Source: Acanthornis magna
Taxonomy: Eukaryota; Chordata; Aves; Passeriformes; Acanthizidae
Reading direction: 5' to 3'
NCBI GenBank assembly: GCA_036785705.1
Contig: JAWUZG010000013.1
Span: 22,169,501-22,233,500, forward strand
DNA length: 64,000 nucleotides
Shown: piece by piece, positions 55,266 to 64,000 of the stretch
Layout of the letters: each line of letters opens with the position of its first letter
How positions within the stretch are numbered: position 1 is the first letter of the stretch
Translations under genes and position numbers: made by a program
Notes under the pieces: generated by a model
The model's database searches: none
Told to the model about the DNA's origin: nothing
Seen by the model: the letters and a program-made list of their open reading frames with translations, nothing else

Positions 55266-55984
55266 CAGGGAAGCGATGGGAATTCTGGGTGTGGAAATCT
55301 GCCTCCCTAATTGCTGAACTGATGGAATTCTGTACAAACTCCGTGGGGAGGGCTGGAACAAACCCCTCGTCCGCCCGTGCTCGTATCCTCTTTTGGCAAG
55401 TGCCTTTTGCAATCAAGTTAAATCATATCTCGTATTTCCCTCTGCATTTTGTCCTGTCAGGTTTTTGCAGGGTTTGCTGTTAAGGGAAGTGTTTGATTTG
55501 ATTTAAGCAAGAGATAAGATAAGCACGTTGCAAATGGAGCTATCGATGGCGGGGCTATAATTTACGAAATTGCAGCATTTTCTTTATTGAAGCTCTGAAA
55601 AATAAAGCAGCATCACAGCTGGTTGTTTAAGGTAAGTAGGCACAGAGTGATCAACTCAAATCACATAAAGCCAACAGGAATTCTCTCCCATCCTCCTGTG
55701 CTGAGAGGGAAGAGCTGAATTTTATTGCCATTAAGCTTATTTTTGGTTTGAGCTAAACTCGCATAGTTCCAAATCCCCAGAACTCTTCATTTAGAGGAAG
55801 AAAGGGCCTTTTGTGTCCTGGTAGCTGTGGTCTGACCACAGGAGATGTGAAATGACATTTGTATGCTTTCTGCTCTGTCTTGCAGGGAATTGTCTGAATT
55901 CAGATCTTTTGCTGCAGGACCCTCGGGACCATCATTGTTCATTTTGTGAGAGCTCGTGGTGTTTGTGGTTCTTCTTCATCTTCA
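55266..55984. other. Intergenic single-copy with a GATA pair
   Basis: AGAGATAAGATAAGC at about 55509-55523 holds two overlapping GATAAG motifs. ATCGAT and a CCCTATAAT-like AT-rich segment follow within 60 bp. It may be regulatory. Confidence 0.35.
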
Positions 55985-56455
55985 CCATCATGGAATCATG
56001 GAATGGTTTGGGTGGGAAAGGACCCTGAATCCCATCAGTGCCACCCCTGCCATGGCAGGGACACCTCCCACTGTCCCAGGCTGCTCCAAGCCCCAATGTC
56101 CAGCCTGGCCTGGGACACTGCCAGGGATCCAGGGGCAGCCACAGCTGCTCTGGGCACCTGTGCCAGGGCCTGCCCACCCTCCCAGGAACAATTCCTTCCC
56201 AAAATCCAGCCTGAATTTCCCTCTTCCAGTCTGTGCCCATTGCTCCTTGTGCCATCAGCTCTGATGCAGAGTCCCTCTCCAGTTCCCTGGGATCCCTTCA
56301 GACCCTGCAAGGTGCTCTGAGTGTCCCCAAATCTTCTCTCCAGGCTGAACATTCCCAACTCTCCCAGTCCATTTCCATAGGGGAGGCCCTCCACTCTTCT
56401 GATCAACCTCGTGGCCTCCTCTGGACTCACTGCAGCAGTTCCATGTCCTTCTCCT
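55985..56455 (-). mobile_element. CR1 LINE 3' region, antisense
   Basis: Starts with the reversed tail (CATGGAATGGTTTGGGTGGG) and extends back through GGGATCCAGGGGCAGCCACA and CCAGGCTGAACATTCCCAAC to ATCCAACCTCGTGGCC-like sequence. Confidence 0.93.
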
Positions 56456-56511
56456 CTGGGCATCCATCAGGAGAGAACAAATCCACCATCCCTCGGTGAC
56501 AGCAAGGACTC

Positions 56512-56632
56512 CCTCTCCTCTCCTCTCCTCTCCTCTCCTCTCCTCTCCTCTCCTCTCCTCTCCTCTCCTCTCCTCTCCTCTCCTCTCCTCTCCTCTCCTC
56601 TCCTCTCCTCTCCTCTCCTCTCCTCTCCTCTC
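56512..56632 (+). repeat. (TCTCC)n microsatellite
   Basis: About 24 perfect pentamers, lying between an antisense CR1 on the left and a sense CR1 on the right. Confidence 0.98.
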
Positions 56633-56639
56633 CATCACT

Positions 56640-56920
56640 CCAAACCTTCAGCCAGCCCCAGGTTCTGCTGTTTTGAGGAAGGAGTTGCTCAAGTCGCTCC
56701 ACGGGAGGCTCAGGTTGGAGATTGGGAAGAACTTTTTCCCCGGAGGAGAGGTTGAGCCCTGGCCCAGCTGCCCAGGGCGGTGGTGAGCCTACCCCTGGAG
56801 GGAGGCAAAGGCTGTGGATGTGGCACTTGGGGACATGGGGCAGGGGTGGCCTTGGCAGCGCTGGCGATGGCTGGACCCCGTGAGCTCTTTTCCAGCTCTA
56901 GTGGCTCCATGATTCCTTAG
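56640..56920 (+). mobile_element. CR1 LINE 3' fragment
   Basis: GGAGGCTCAGGTTGGAGATT, GGCCCAGCTGCCCAGGGCGG, GATGTGGCACTTGGGGACAT and TTTTCCAGCTCTAGTGGCTC CATGATTCC. Confidence 0.87.
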
Positions 56921-57340
56921 GAAATCCCAAAGTGTCTCCTGCTCACTGCCCATTTCTGTGGCAAATGCTCAATTTCCTCATCCAGTCTCCAAACAAAGCC
57001 ATCAAATTCCTTGGATTCCCTGGCAAAGCAGAAACTTTGGATTTTGACAATCTATTTTTCTGCAGGCAGGAAATTATTTTTCAATGAATTTTCACATAAC
57101 TTGAAGTAATTGGAGGCTTAATATTTGCAATATTTTTACATTTGCTTTCTACGAGTATTTAAATATTTGCACATAAAATAAATTCTTTCACCTCACTAAT
57201 GAAAATCTAAGGACCCAATAGTCACATTCATTATTAGAGGCAGTAAATCACCTCTGGTGAGTTCAGTTTTACTTCCAATATAAATGCAGATTTATGAGCT
57301 TTTCTGTTGCATGATTTATTTGCCTTTTTTTTTTCCCCAG

Positions 57341-57415
57341 GAAGACTATCTTCCTCTTCCTAAACATCCAATATACGTGAAAAGGGATTTAAGCGCTGAG
57401 GAATTATTTTAAAAA
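57341..57415 (+). other. Candidate small exon (non-coding RNA or terminal exon)
   Basis: A strong acceptor (T-run, then TTTTCCCCAG) ends at 57340. A consensus donor GTGAGT starts at 57416, bounding 75 nt. The frame reads EDYLPLPKHPIYVKRDLS and on to a TAA at 57410-57412. AATAAA follows at 57425-57430. It could be a last coding exon, a lncRNA exon or chance. I do not recognise the peptide. Confidence 0.2.
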
Positions 57416-58449
57416 GTGAGTAAAAATAAAAAAAAATCAGGTTGCTGTTTCTTCAACTGGACAGCTCAGGTAAGAATCTGAGGCTGATGTTTTGATGGGA
57501 ATTTGTGGGGGAGAAAATGGTGGATTGTGGAATAGGATGAGACATTTGTGTGTGTGCTGCTGCTTTTACTGCTGGGTTATTGACTTCAGAGAGTGTTTCG
57601 AGCAGTATTGAATTTGCAGCAGTAAAACACTTCACATTGCCGAACATTTGTGTTTAATAAATTGCTTTTTATGGAAGCAGAAGCCTGTATTTACCAATTG
57701 CTTTCTGGAACCTGGGGGATTTTCCATCATTCCGCAGAGAACTACCTGAAAACTTTTAGTTTCTGAGTGAGACCAGCCAGTCTCATTTTTTCTGAGGCTG
57801 AGGGAAGGCGTACAAGGGAAAATCTGTGCCACAGGAGCCTCTTAGGAAATATTAGAGGAGAGAAATACATTTATGGGATGGAAGGAGGGAGAGAACAGCG
57901 TTAGGAGCCTGCTGCTAATGGACTGTGTGGCATCCACCACTTGCAGGAGTTCTTAATGGCCTTTGTGACTGAGAAAAGCAACATTCACTGAGGTTTCATA
58001 AATTTTTTAAGTTTCTAAGTGAGGCTGACAGCTCCAAAAAACGACATTTTTACCAGCCCATTAATGCCTCCTGAATTTTCTCCATCGCAGCCTCCTGCCT
58101 TGCAGTTTGTGCCTCTTCATCTGCACTAATTAAGCAGCACTTCCATCCAGGGTCTTTGATTTCCACCCAAAGATCTCTCCACTTCCATTTTAGTGCCATT
58201 TTGTTCCCTTGAACGCCTCTGATGTCACGAGCCGAGGCCGCCTATTCCAGGATATAAATTTTTCACCAAGTTCTACGCCTTCGTTTTTGGGAAGGGGGGG
58301 AGGGAAAATGGGTGCATGAATATGAAATGACTCCTCTATTTTCACTTCAAAGGCTATTTGGGCCACTTCAAAGCGTTCCTTTGCCAAAGAGAAATCATGT
58401 TTTTTGAAAATACTTAAAAAAATGAAAGTCAAGAAGCAACTTTGTACTG

Positions 58450-58830
58450 AAAACATTCATCCTCAGATGACTCGAGCGGTGCTGGGCAGTGGTGATTTCG
58501 GTGTGCTCAGAAGCCTTAATCATTCCGCGAGCTTTGATTGGCAATGGTTGCTGCCTCCAGGCTCTTCATCTCTATAACTACATTTAAATTAAAAATAAGG
58601 CAAAACATTTTGCTCCGACACGTCCCTGGCGCTCCCTGTTTAGCATTCTCCCGCTGTCCCCGGGACTGCAACGGGAAACCTTAATTTATCTGTTTGCCCT
58701 TGCGGAATGTCTGGTTAAACATCCTTCAGCGGAGCTTAAGAGCCTTGATTTGCCCACGATCCCACCCCCAGTAATTCCTCTTAATACGATTTAATTCTTC
58801 CAGCGGAGAAACGCGGCGTCACCCGCGGGT
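58450..58830. promoter_or_regulatory. Candidate conserved non-coding block
   Basis: Unlike its CR1- and array-rich surroundings, this stretch is unique, with GC near 45 percent and a few CpGs. It contains GCTTTGATTGGCAATGG (a TCF-like CTTTGAT next to an inverted CCAAT), TTTAAATTAAAAATAAGG and CAGCGGAGCTTAAGAGCC. Function is inference. Confidence 0.3.
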
Positions 58831-59459
58831 GTCCCTCGCCCGAGGCGTCAGGAGACACTGGGACAGATAAATGAGGGACAAAAGTCCTCGTGCCACACAC
58901 CCTGGAGTGGGTTCTCGGTGTTCCTCGGGGTTTAACGAGCCCCGAGTCACGCAAGGAGGGAATTATTCAGGAGAATCCCACTCTCCATCTCCCGGCGGTG
59001 TCCAGGAGGTCACGGCGCTGACAGGAATTCCTGGGAGGGATGAGCAGCTCTGCTGGGGCTGTGGGTGGCACAGGCAGCTGCTCTGTGCTTACTGAGCAGA
59101 AACCCAGGGGAAAAATGGATGTTATTTACAGAAAATAGATGGAGATTTTATTTGGAAAGGTTTTGAAGTTTTTTAGTATTTTTTTTCTCACTTTTTGCCC
59201 CTCAGGAATTTTGCTCCCGTGCCTTCCTTTTCACTCTGAAATGGAATTGTTTTCCACACTAGCAATCCACATAGCAAAAATGGCTTCTAATTAATGTTTT
59301 TGTGTGTGTGTTTCCAAATATAGACAATTTTGGATTGCTTAGGAGAGATGATGGTACCTGAAAGTGAAAACTTGACCTCCTGGCTCCTAGCATGGGGTGG
59401 TTTTCTTGAAAATGGTGAGTCCATGAAATGCTGAAATATGGCTTAACCGAAAAAAGGTC

Positions 59460-59698
59460 GATTTAGATGGGATATTGGGAAGGAATTGTTCCCTGGGAGG
59501 GTGGGGAGGGCTGGGATGGAATTCCCAGAGCAGCTGTGGCTGCCCCTGGATCCCTGGCAGTGTCCCAGGCCAGGCTGGACATTGGGGTTGGAGCAGCCTG
59601 GGACAGTGGGAGGTGTCCCTGCCGTGGGACAGGGATGGGATTTGGGGTCCCTTCCCACCCAAACCAGTCTGGGGTTCTCTGGTTCTATACTTCAGCAG
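59460..59698 (+). mobile_element. CR1 LINE 3' tail
   Basis: GATGGGATATTGGGAAGGAA, GGCAGTGTCCCAGGCCAGGC, GTGTCCCTGCCGTGGGACAG and TTCCCACCCAAACCAGTCTG GGGTTCT. Confidence 0.92.
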
Positions 59699-60920
59699 AT
59701 GAATTTCCAGATCAGACTGGGGAAATGCAAATATATTTATTTTTAGGTGCCAGTCCCTGGCTGATTTCCAGCTGAGCACATTCCTTTTAGGCACTACCAT
59801 TCCAGGTGGGCACCTGGAGCTCCAGCCCCAAACCAGCATTTCCTTGGAACAGGAAGCATTCCATAGGTCAGAACAGAAGTGAAATCCCTTCAGTTCCTCC
59901 AGGGCATAAATTCAGCCCTGAAACATGAAACAAGTGTAGATTAGAAACGTTGACCTTTGCAACAAGAAGCAAATTTTGCCTGCTGAGGTTTGAATTTGTG
60001 AGTAGTTCAGAAATGATAACAGGGAGGGATCATTTAGAAAGAAAGCAGGTGGTTCATGGATGAATTATTTGTTATTGTTGTTGGATATTCTTCTTGTTTT
60101 CCTTCCATTTACCACCTGGAAAAAAAATATTTAAAAAAAGGTTTTTCTTCTCCTCTTTTGGTTGACATTGACGTTCCCAGGGAAGCCCCCAAGAATTTAG
60201 TTTGGGGTTGGATAGGATCCATTTTTATGGGAAAAAGAGCACATAAATTGATGTTTCGGAGTTCTCCTGAGCAGTGGCCCATCCTGAGTGAATATTCCCA
60301 AGACTCTGGCTGTCTGGGAGAGGCACAACAGAGTGGTCTGAGGCTGAGCCTTCAGCTGCACGAGTGACAGCCTTTCCCTGTGCCCAGTGCTGTGAGGAGC
60401 TGTTTAACCGAGAGATGTGTCCCCCCGTTCCCAGTCCCTCTCCCATCGCAAGGACTGGGTGGCACTGGGATGACGAAGAGCTGAGCCGCTCTGGGAGGAG
60501 CAGCCTGGGCTCTGCCGGGGCTGACAAACAACCTCTCGGCTCTGCCTTCCCAGCCTTTTCCACGCAGAACCAGCGGCAGCTCGGCTGTAATTGCTCACTG
60601 CTCTCCATTAGTTCCTCTCCCTCCTGGCAACTCTTTAATAGTTTACATCTCTCGGGGCTGGAAATTACTATTTTAATTAAAACAATTTGTTTCAAATGGG
60701 GCTCCCAAATCCCCGCATGATGTTTTAGGAGCCTTGGGCGAAGAGCTGGAAATGGAGAGGAGCAATTGTTGGGAGGGTTTAGAGTGAGGCTGGAAGGAGG
60801 AATTGGGATTTTTGTATAATTTCTGGGGCCAGGACTTGCAGCAGGAGAGATGAAACTGTGTGGGACTGAGATTTTGTCCTCCAAACACTGAATTAATTCA
60901 CCATGGAGAAGGCTTTGCAG
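59699..60920. other. Intergenic single-copy
   Basis: A 219-codon minus-strand open frame at 60225-60884 has no recognised domain or exon signature. No array. Confidence 0.4.
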
Positions 60921-60924
60921 AGTT

Positions 60925-61045
60925 TGGTCAATGCTCTCAGGCTCAGGGTGGCACTTTCGGGGTGTCCTGTGCAGGGTCAGGAGCTGGACTCGATGATCCC
61001 TGTGGGTTCTAACTCAGGATTTTCCATTATTCTGTGAGTTTCACT
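60925..61045 (+). mobile_element. CR1 LINE tail (CTGGACTCGATGATCC subtype)
   Basis: GGAGCTGGACTCGATGATCC, then CTGTGGGTTCTAACTCAGGA and TTATTCTGTGAG. Confidence 0.75.
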
Positions 61046-61475
61046 TTAATACTTTTTTTGTTCTCGTGCAGATTGAGAGAAAGGATTCTTTTCTGGTGAA
61101 GGAAAGGGGAGAGCCAAGAAAGAGGTCTTGGACACCTAAATGCCACAAAAATGCACTTTGGCAGTGGGATTGGATGGCCAAGAGCCACGAGTGGAGTGTG
61201 CAGGGTGGGAGGGGAGGGTGGCAGTGCAGGTGGAACTGCAATATCCTGAGCTGGGAGGGCCCCACAGGATCACCGATCACAGGGGATCAAGCCTGGATCT
61301 ACTCTGGGTTTCTGTCTCTCCACCCATGGAGGCAGCAGACCCCGAGGGGCTGCACCGTGGAGAGCTTCGAGGCTTTGGAGCTGGGCTGTGCTCTTAGCTG
61401 GCAGGAATTCGAATTGGATTTTTGTTTTAAATAATATTTCAAAGCATTTTCCTTCAGCTTCACCACTTCAGGTCT
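61046..61475. other. Intergenic single-copy
   Basis: A 122-codon open frame (61066-61434) follows a TTCTCGTGCAG acceptor-like site at 61070. It has no recognised domain. Confidence 0.4.
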
Positions 61476-61479
61476 TTTG

Positions 61480-61815
61480 GCATTTTCTGTGTCGGGGAGC
61501 AGCTGTGGCTGCCCCTGGGCCCCTGGCAGTGTCCAAGGGACGATGGACCCAAGGGACGATGGACCCAAGGGACGATGGACCCAAGGGATGATGGACCCAA
61601 GGGATGATGGACCCAAGGGACGATGGACCCAAGGGATGATGGACCCAAGGGACGATGGACCCAAGGGACAATGGACCCAAGGGATGATGGACCCAAGGGA
61701 TGATGGATGGGGTTTGGAGCTGCCTGGGACAGTGACAGTGTCCCTGCCATGGCACTGGGTGGCTTTGAGGTCCTTCCCATCCAAACCAGTCTGGGATTCC
61801 GGGATCCTCTTCCCT
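61480..61815 (+). mobile_element. CR1 LINE 3' tail carrying a 16-bp expansion
   Basis: CTGTGGCTGCCCCTGGGCCC and CTGGCAGTGTCC lie before the array. GGGTTTGGAGCTGCCTGGGA, GAGGTCCTTCCCATCCAAAC and TCTGGGATTCC lie after it. The element is split only by the expansion. Confidence 0.9.
61533..61705 (+). repeat. 16-bp minisatellite inside CR1
   Basis: About 11 copies of AAGGGACGATGGACCC, with GATGATGG variants. The unit aligns with the 16 CR1 bases AAGGCCAGGCTGGACA at the same point of the tail. Confidence 0.95.
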
Positions 61816-62555
61816 TGGAGCGATGCCATTGCCAGAGGACATCGACTTCCCAAGCCACAAGACTTAACCATTCTTGAGAATGATTTTTTTTTTTCCCAAC
61901 AAAAGCTCAGTTTATGCCTTGGATTCCAAGGGAAGCACAGGCAGCTCCCGCTGGTGTTGCCTCTGCTATTCCACATTTTCCCTGATTTCTGCTCCACCAT
62001 TCCCTGCAGCCTGAACAAGTCTCCCTTTCCTTCCACCTGGAGATGGGAGCTCATTACGGGGATTTGTCAGACGCTTCCAGCACATTTAGCAGGAACAAAA
62101 TAAATTCACAGCATTTACATGGGCTTCTTGTTAGCTTGTTTGTTTTTTTTCCTGACAAGCAAATCTCAAATTCCAGTAGTTTTAAAAGCAGCCTGGCTTC
62201 AGAACAGATTGTAAATTATGATTTCCTTCATGTACATGTTCTTCATTTTCCTCACAGACAGGTTCCAGAGGCAGCCTGGGAAAACACAACCTGGAGAACG
62301 ACTTGTTTCGGATATAGAATGGATTTTGCCAGGATTTATGTTACCTTTATGAAGACATGAGGAATTCTTTTGACAATTTAAGTCCCTACGCTGAAGTAAG
62401 TTGGTTTTTGTGTTTTTTTTTTTTTTTCTTGTGCTGACAGTAATTTAGAGAGAAAACACCAAGATTTTCAAGTCTGCTTCACTAAACTTGCTGTGTGATG
62501 GATTTTGCATGGATTTTGTGTCAATAGTGAGAATAATATCCAAGGAAAAGTCATG
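61816..62555. other. Intergenic single-copy
   Basis: A poly-T run lies near 62413-62428. No gene recognised. Confidence 0.4.
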
Positions 62556-62559
62556 GACA

Positions 62560-62718
62560 CCAATCCCTGGCAGTGTCCAAGGCCAGGCTGGACATTGGGG
62601 CTTGGAGCAGCCTGGGACAGTGGGAGGTGTCCCTGCCATGGCAGGGGTGGCACTTGGAGCATCCTTAAAATCTCCTCCAACCCAAACCGTTCCGTGGGTT
62701 TAGGATTCTAAGCATTCA
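62560..62718 (+). mobile_element. CR1 LINE 3' tail
   Basis: CCCTGGCAGTGTCCAAGGCC, GGCTTGGAGCAGCCTGGGAC and AAATCTCCTCCAACCCAAAC CGTTCC. Confidence 0.92.
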
Positions 62719-64000
62719 GTCCTAGTCCTGAGTGGTTTTATGGAATATTTGTCAAAATAAATACCTGGTTTTCCTTGAGGATGTTTTAATTGGCTTTGAA
62801 TTTCGGAGTGCAGATAAAGATTGAGATAAAATCAAATGTCAGAGGTGGAGGAGTTGCTGCAAATAATGAAACCAGGTCAGGATATGATCAGAAATTCAGG
62901 AAATTCGGCCTTCAAGGCACAAGGACAGGTGGAAATTTCTCCATTATCTTAGTTATTAGTTAATGGATCAGGATCCTTTGGAATGGCATGGAGCTTGAGG
63001 AAGCACGTGGATTTTCTCAGTGGACCCATAATAAAATAATTTTTTTTTTCATATCCTGCATCATATTTTTTATATTAGAAATCCAAGCCAAGCCTTCTGT
63101 TTAGCAGGAAATATTTTGTGGTGCTCAGCGTTGGTTCCAGTGCTGGTTGGTAGAAAAACTTATTTTGAAGCTGTTGGAATTTAATTTCCATTGAAAAAAG
63201 TGCTCTGCTTTCTTCAGAGCAACAATCCAGCAACAAACAAGCAGCAATCCTGTAAAATTAATGGGCTTAATTAAAATGTACATGGATTGGGGAAGGATCC
63301 ACAAGCATAACAGAGATTTACTCTCTCATACCAGACTGAATAAATTTCCATGAATTTCCTGGGAGATTTTTAAGGCATTTTATGACCTTGCTTATAAAAG
63401 GAAACTTGGGATTTCGAACTTGATTAGTTTTAAGAAAATACTGGAATGAGCATCTCCGAGTGTTTGGCAAAGCATTTCTTATTATCTTTAGGAGATTATT
63501 ATCTTTCTAAACAAATATAAAGAAGAACTCACAGATTTTGCATTCCTAATTCAAAACAGAGATAATTCTTTCAGTAATTTTTAGTAATAATTTGCAATTT
63601 ACATCTAATTGTTGCGACTGGTTTTGGCTGAGAGCTCTCACTTCAGCTGCCTCTCTGACTTGAGCAGGAAAAAACCATTCCCTGTTCACAGTTCCGTCCT
63701 GCTGGTTTTTCCAGCAAGATGTCCTGGCTGTTGGTTTCCTGCAACTCAACAGAAACATTGGTAAAACTTTAATTCTTGTTGTGTTTTGCTGGGGTTTTCT
63801 TTGTGGGGTTTCTTTGGGTGTTTTTCTGTGCTGTTTTGTTTTGTTTTGTGGGGTTTGGGTTGGTTTTTATTCCCGTGGCTGCACTCCAGCTCCGGGATGA
63901 GGATAAGGGGAGGGATGCTCCCTTAGCTGAGGGCTAGCAACTGCTTAAGGCATCCTGAAAGAGCTAAACTCCAGAAAAATGATCCCTCAAAGGCTGCTAG
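62719..64000. other. Intergenic, AT-rich single-copy
   Basis: No gene or mobile element. A (TTTTG)n run lies at about 63832-63850. Confidence 0.45.

Larger units (their letters stand above)
56921..59455. other. Intergenic, long single-copy block
   Basis: About 2.5 kb without arrays. It holds the candidate exon at 57341 and a candidate conserved block at about 58.45-58.83 kb. No protein gene is recognised. Confidence 0.5.

Noticed and set aside
60225..60884. 219-codon minus-strand frame
   Set aside because: No domain, no exon or promoter signals, and composition like the surrounding intergenic DNA.
1..64000. tRNA, rRNA or microRNA genes
   Set aside because: I looked for A/B-box-like tRNA patterns and obvious long hairpins and saw none I could defend. 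A covariance-model search would be needed to exclude them.

Overview
This window is vertebrate nuclear DNA and almost certainly comes from a bird. Three things show this. It contains a complete 11-exon gene for glutaredoxin 3 (GLRX3/PICOT) with GT-AG introns. It carries about three dozen 3' fragments of CR1 LINEs, the dominant avian retroposon, on both strands. The rest is a short-intron, minisatellite-rich landscape with few other transposons. The CR1 tail types and the two related LTR fragments look passerine-like, but I cannot name a species from sequence alone.

Layout. Positions 1-620 hold a CpG-rich promoter with eight perfect CACGTG E-boxes just upstream of the GLRX3 start codon at 348. 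GLRX3 occupies 348-15271 on the + strand, with a likely poly(A) signal at 15383. The eleven exons join into one uninterrupted 981-nt reading frame (326 codons plus stop). It encodes a thioredoxin-like domain (WAPQC) followed by two monothiol glutaredoxin domains, each with a CGFS active site. Most GLRX3 introns carry at least one tandem array. Exon 4 is squeezed between two unrelated arrays.

From about 15.4 kb to 64 kb I find no second gene that I can support. This stretch is intergenic. It holds CR1 fragments, two related LTR pieces in opposite orientation (about 24.3 kb and 37.6 kb), another possible antisense LTR inside GLRX3 intron 3 (about 7.7-8.0 kb), and a series of minisatellites with unit lengths from 5 to about 90 bp. 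Between these lie single-copy blocks, some of which look like candidate regulatory sequence (for example 51.5-51.95, 54.7-54.8, 55.5-55.64 and 58.45-58.83 kb). By summing my coordinates, tandem arrays make up roughly a fifth of the window.

The most interesting signals are: (1) the promoter E-box array, in which four boxes sit exactly 18 bp apart; (2) repeated birth of minisatellites inside CR1 3' tails, twice from the same internal segment; (3) exon 4 sandwiched between two arrays; (4) an array of about 13 copies of an 88-89 bp unit in which each unit carries homeodomain-type TAATTA cores; and (5) a 650-bp G-run array able to form quadruplexes. Most long open reading frames in the window are artefacts of these arrays and are not genes.
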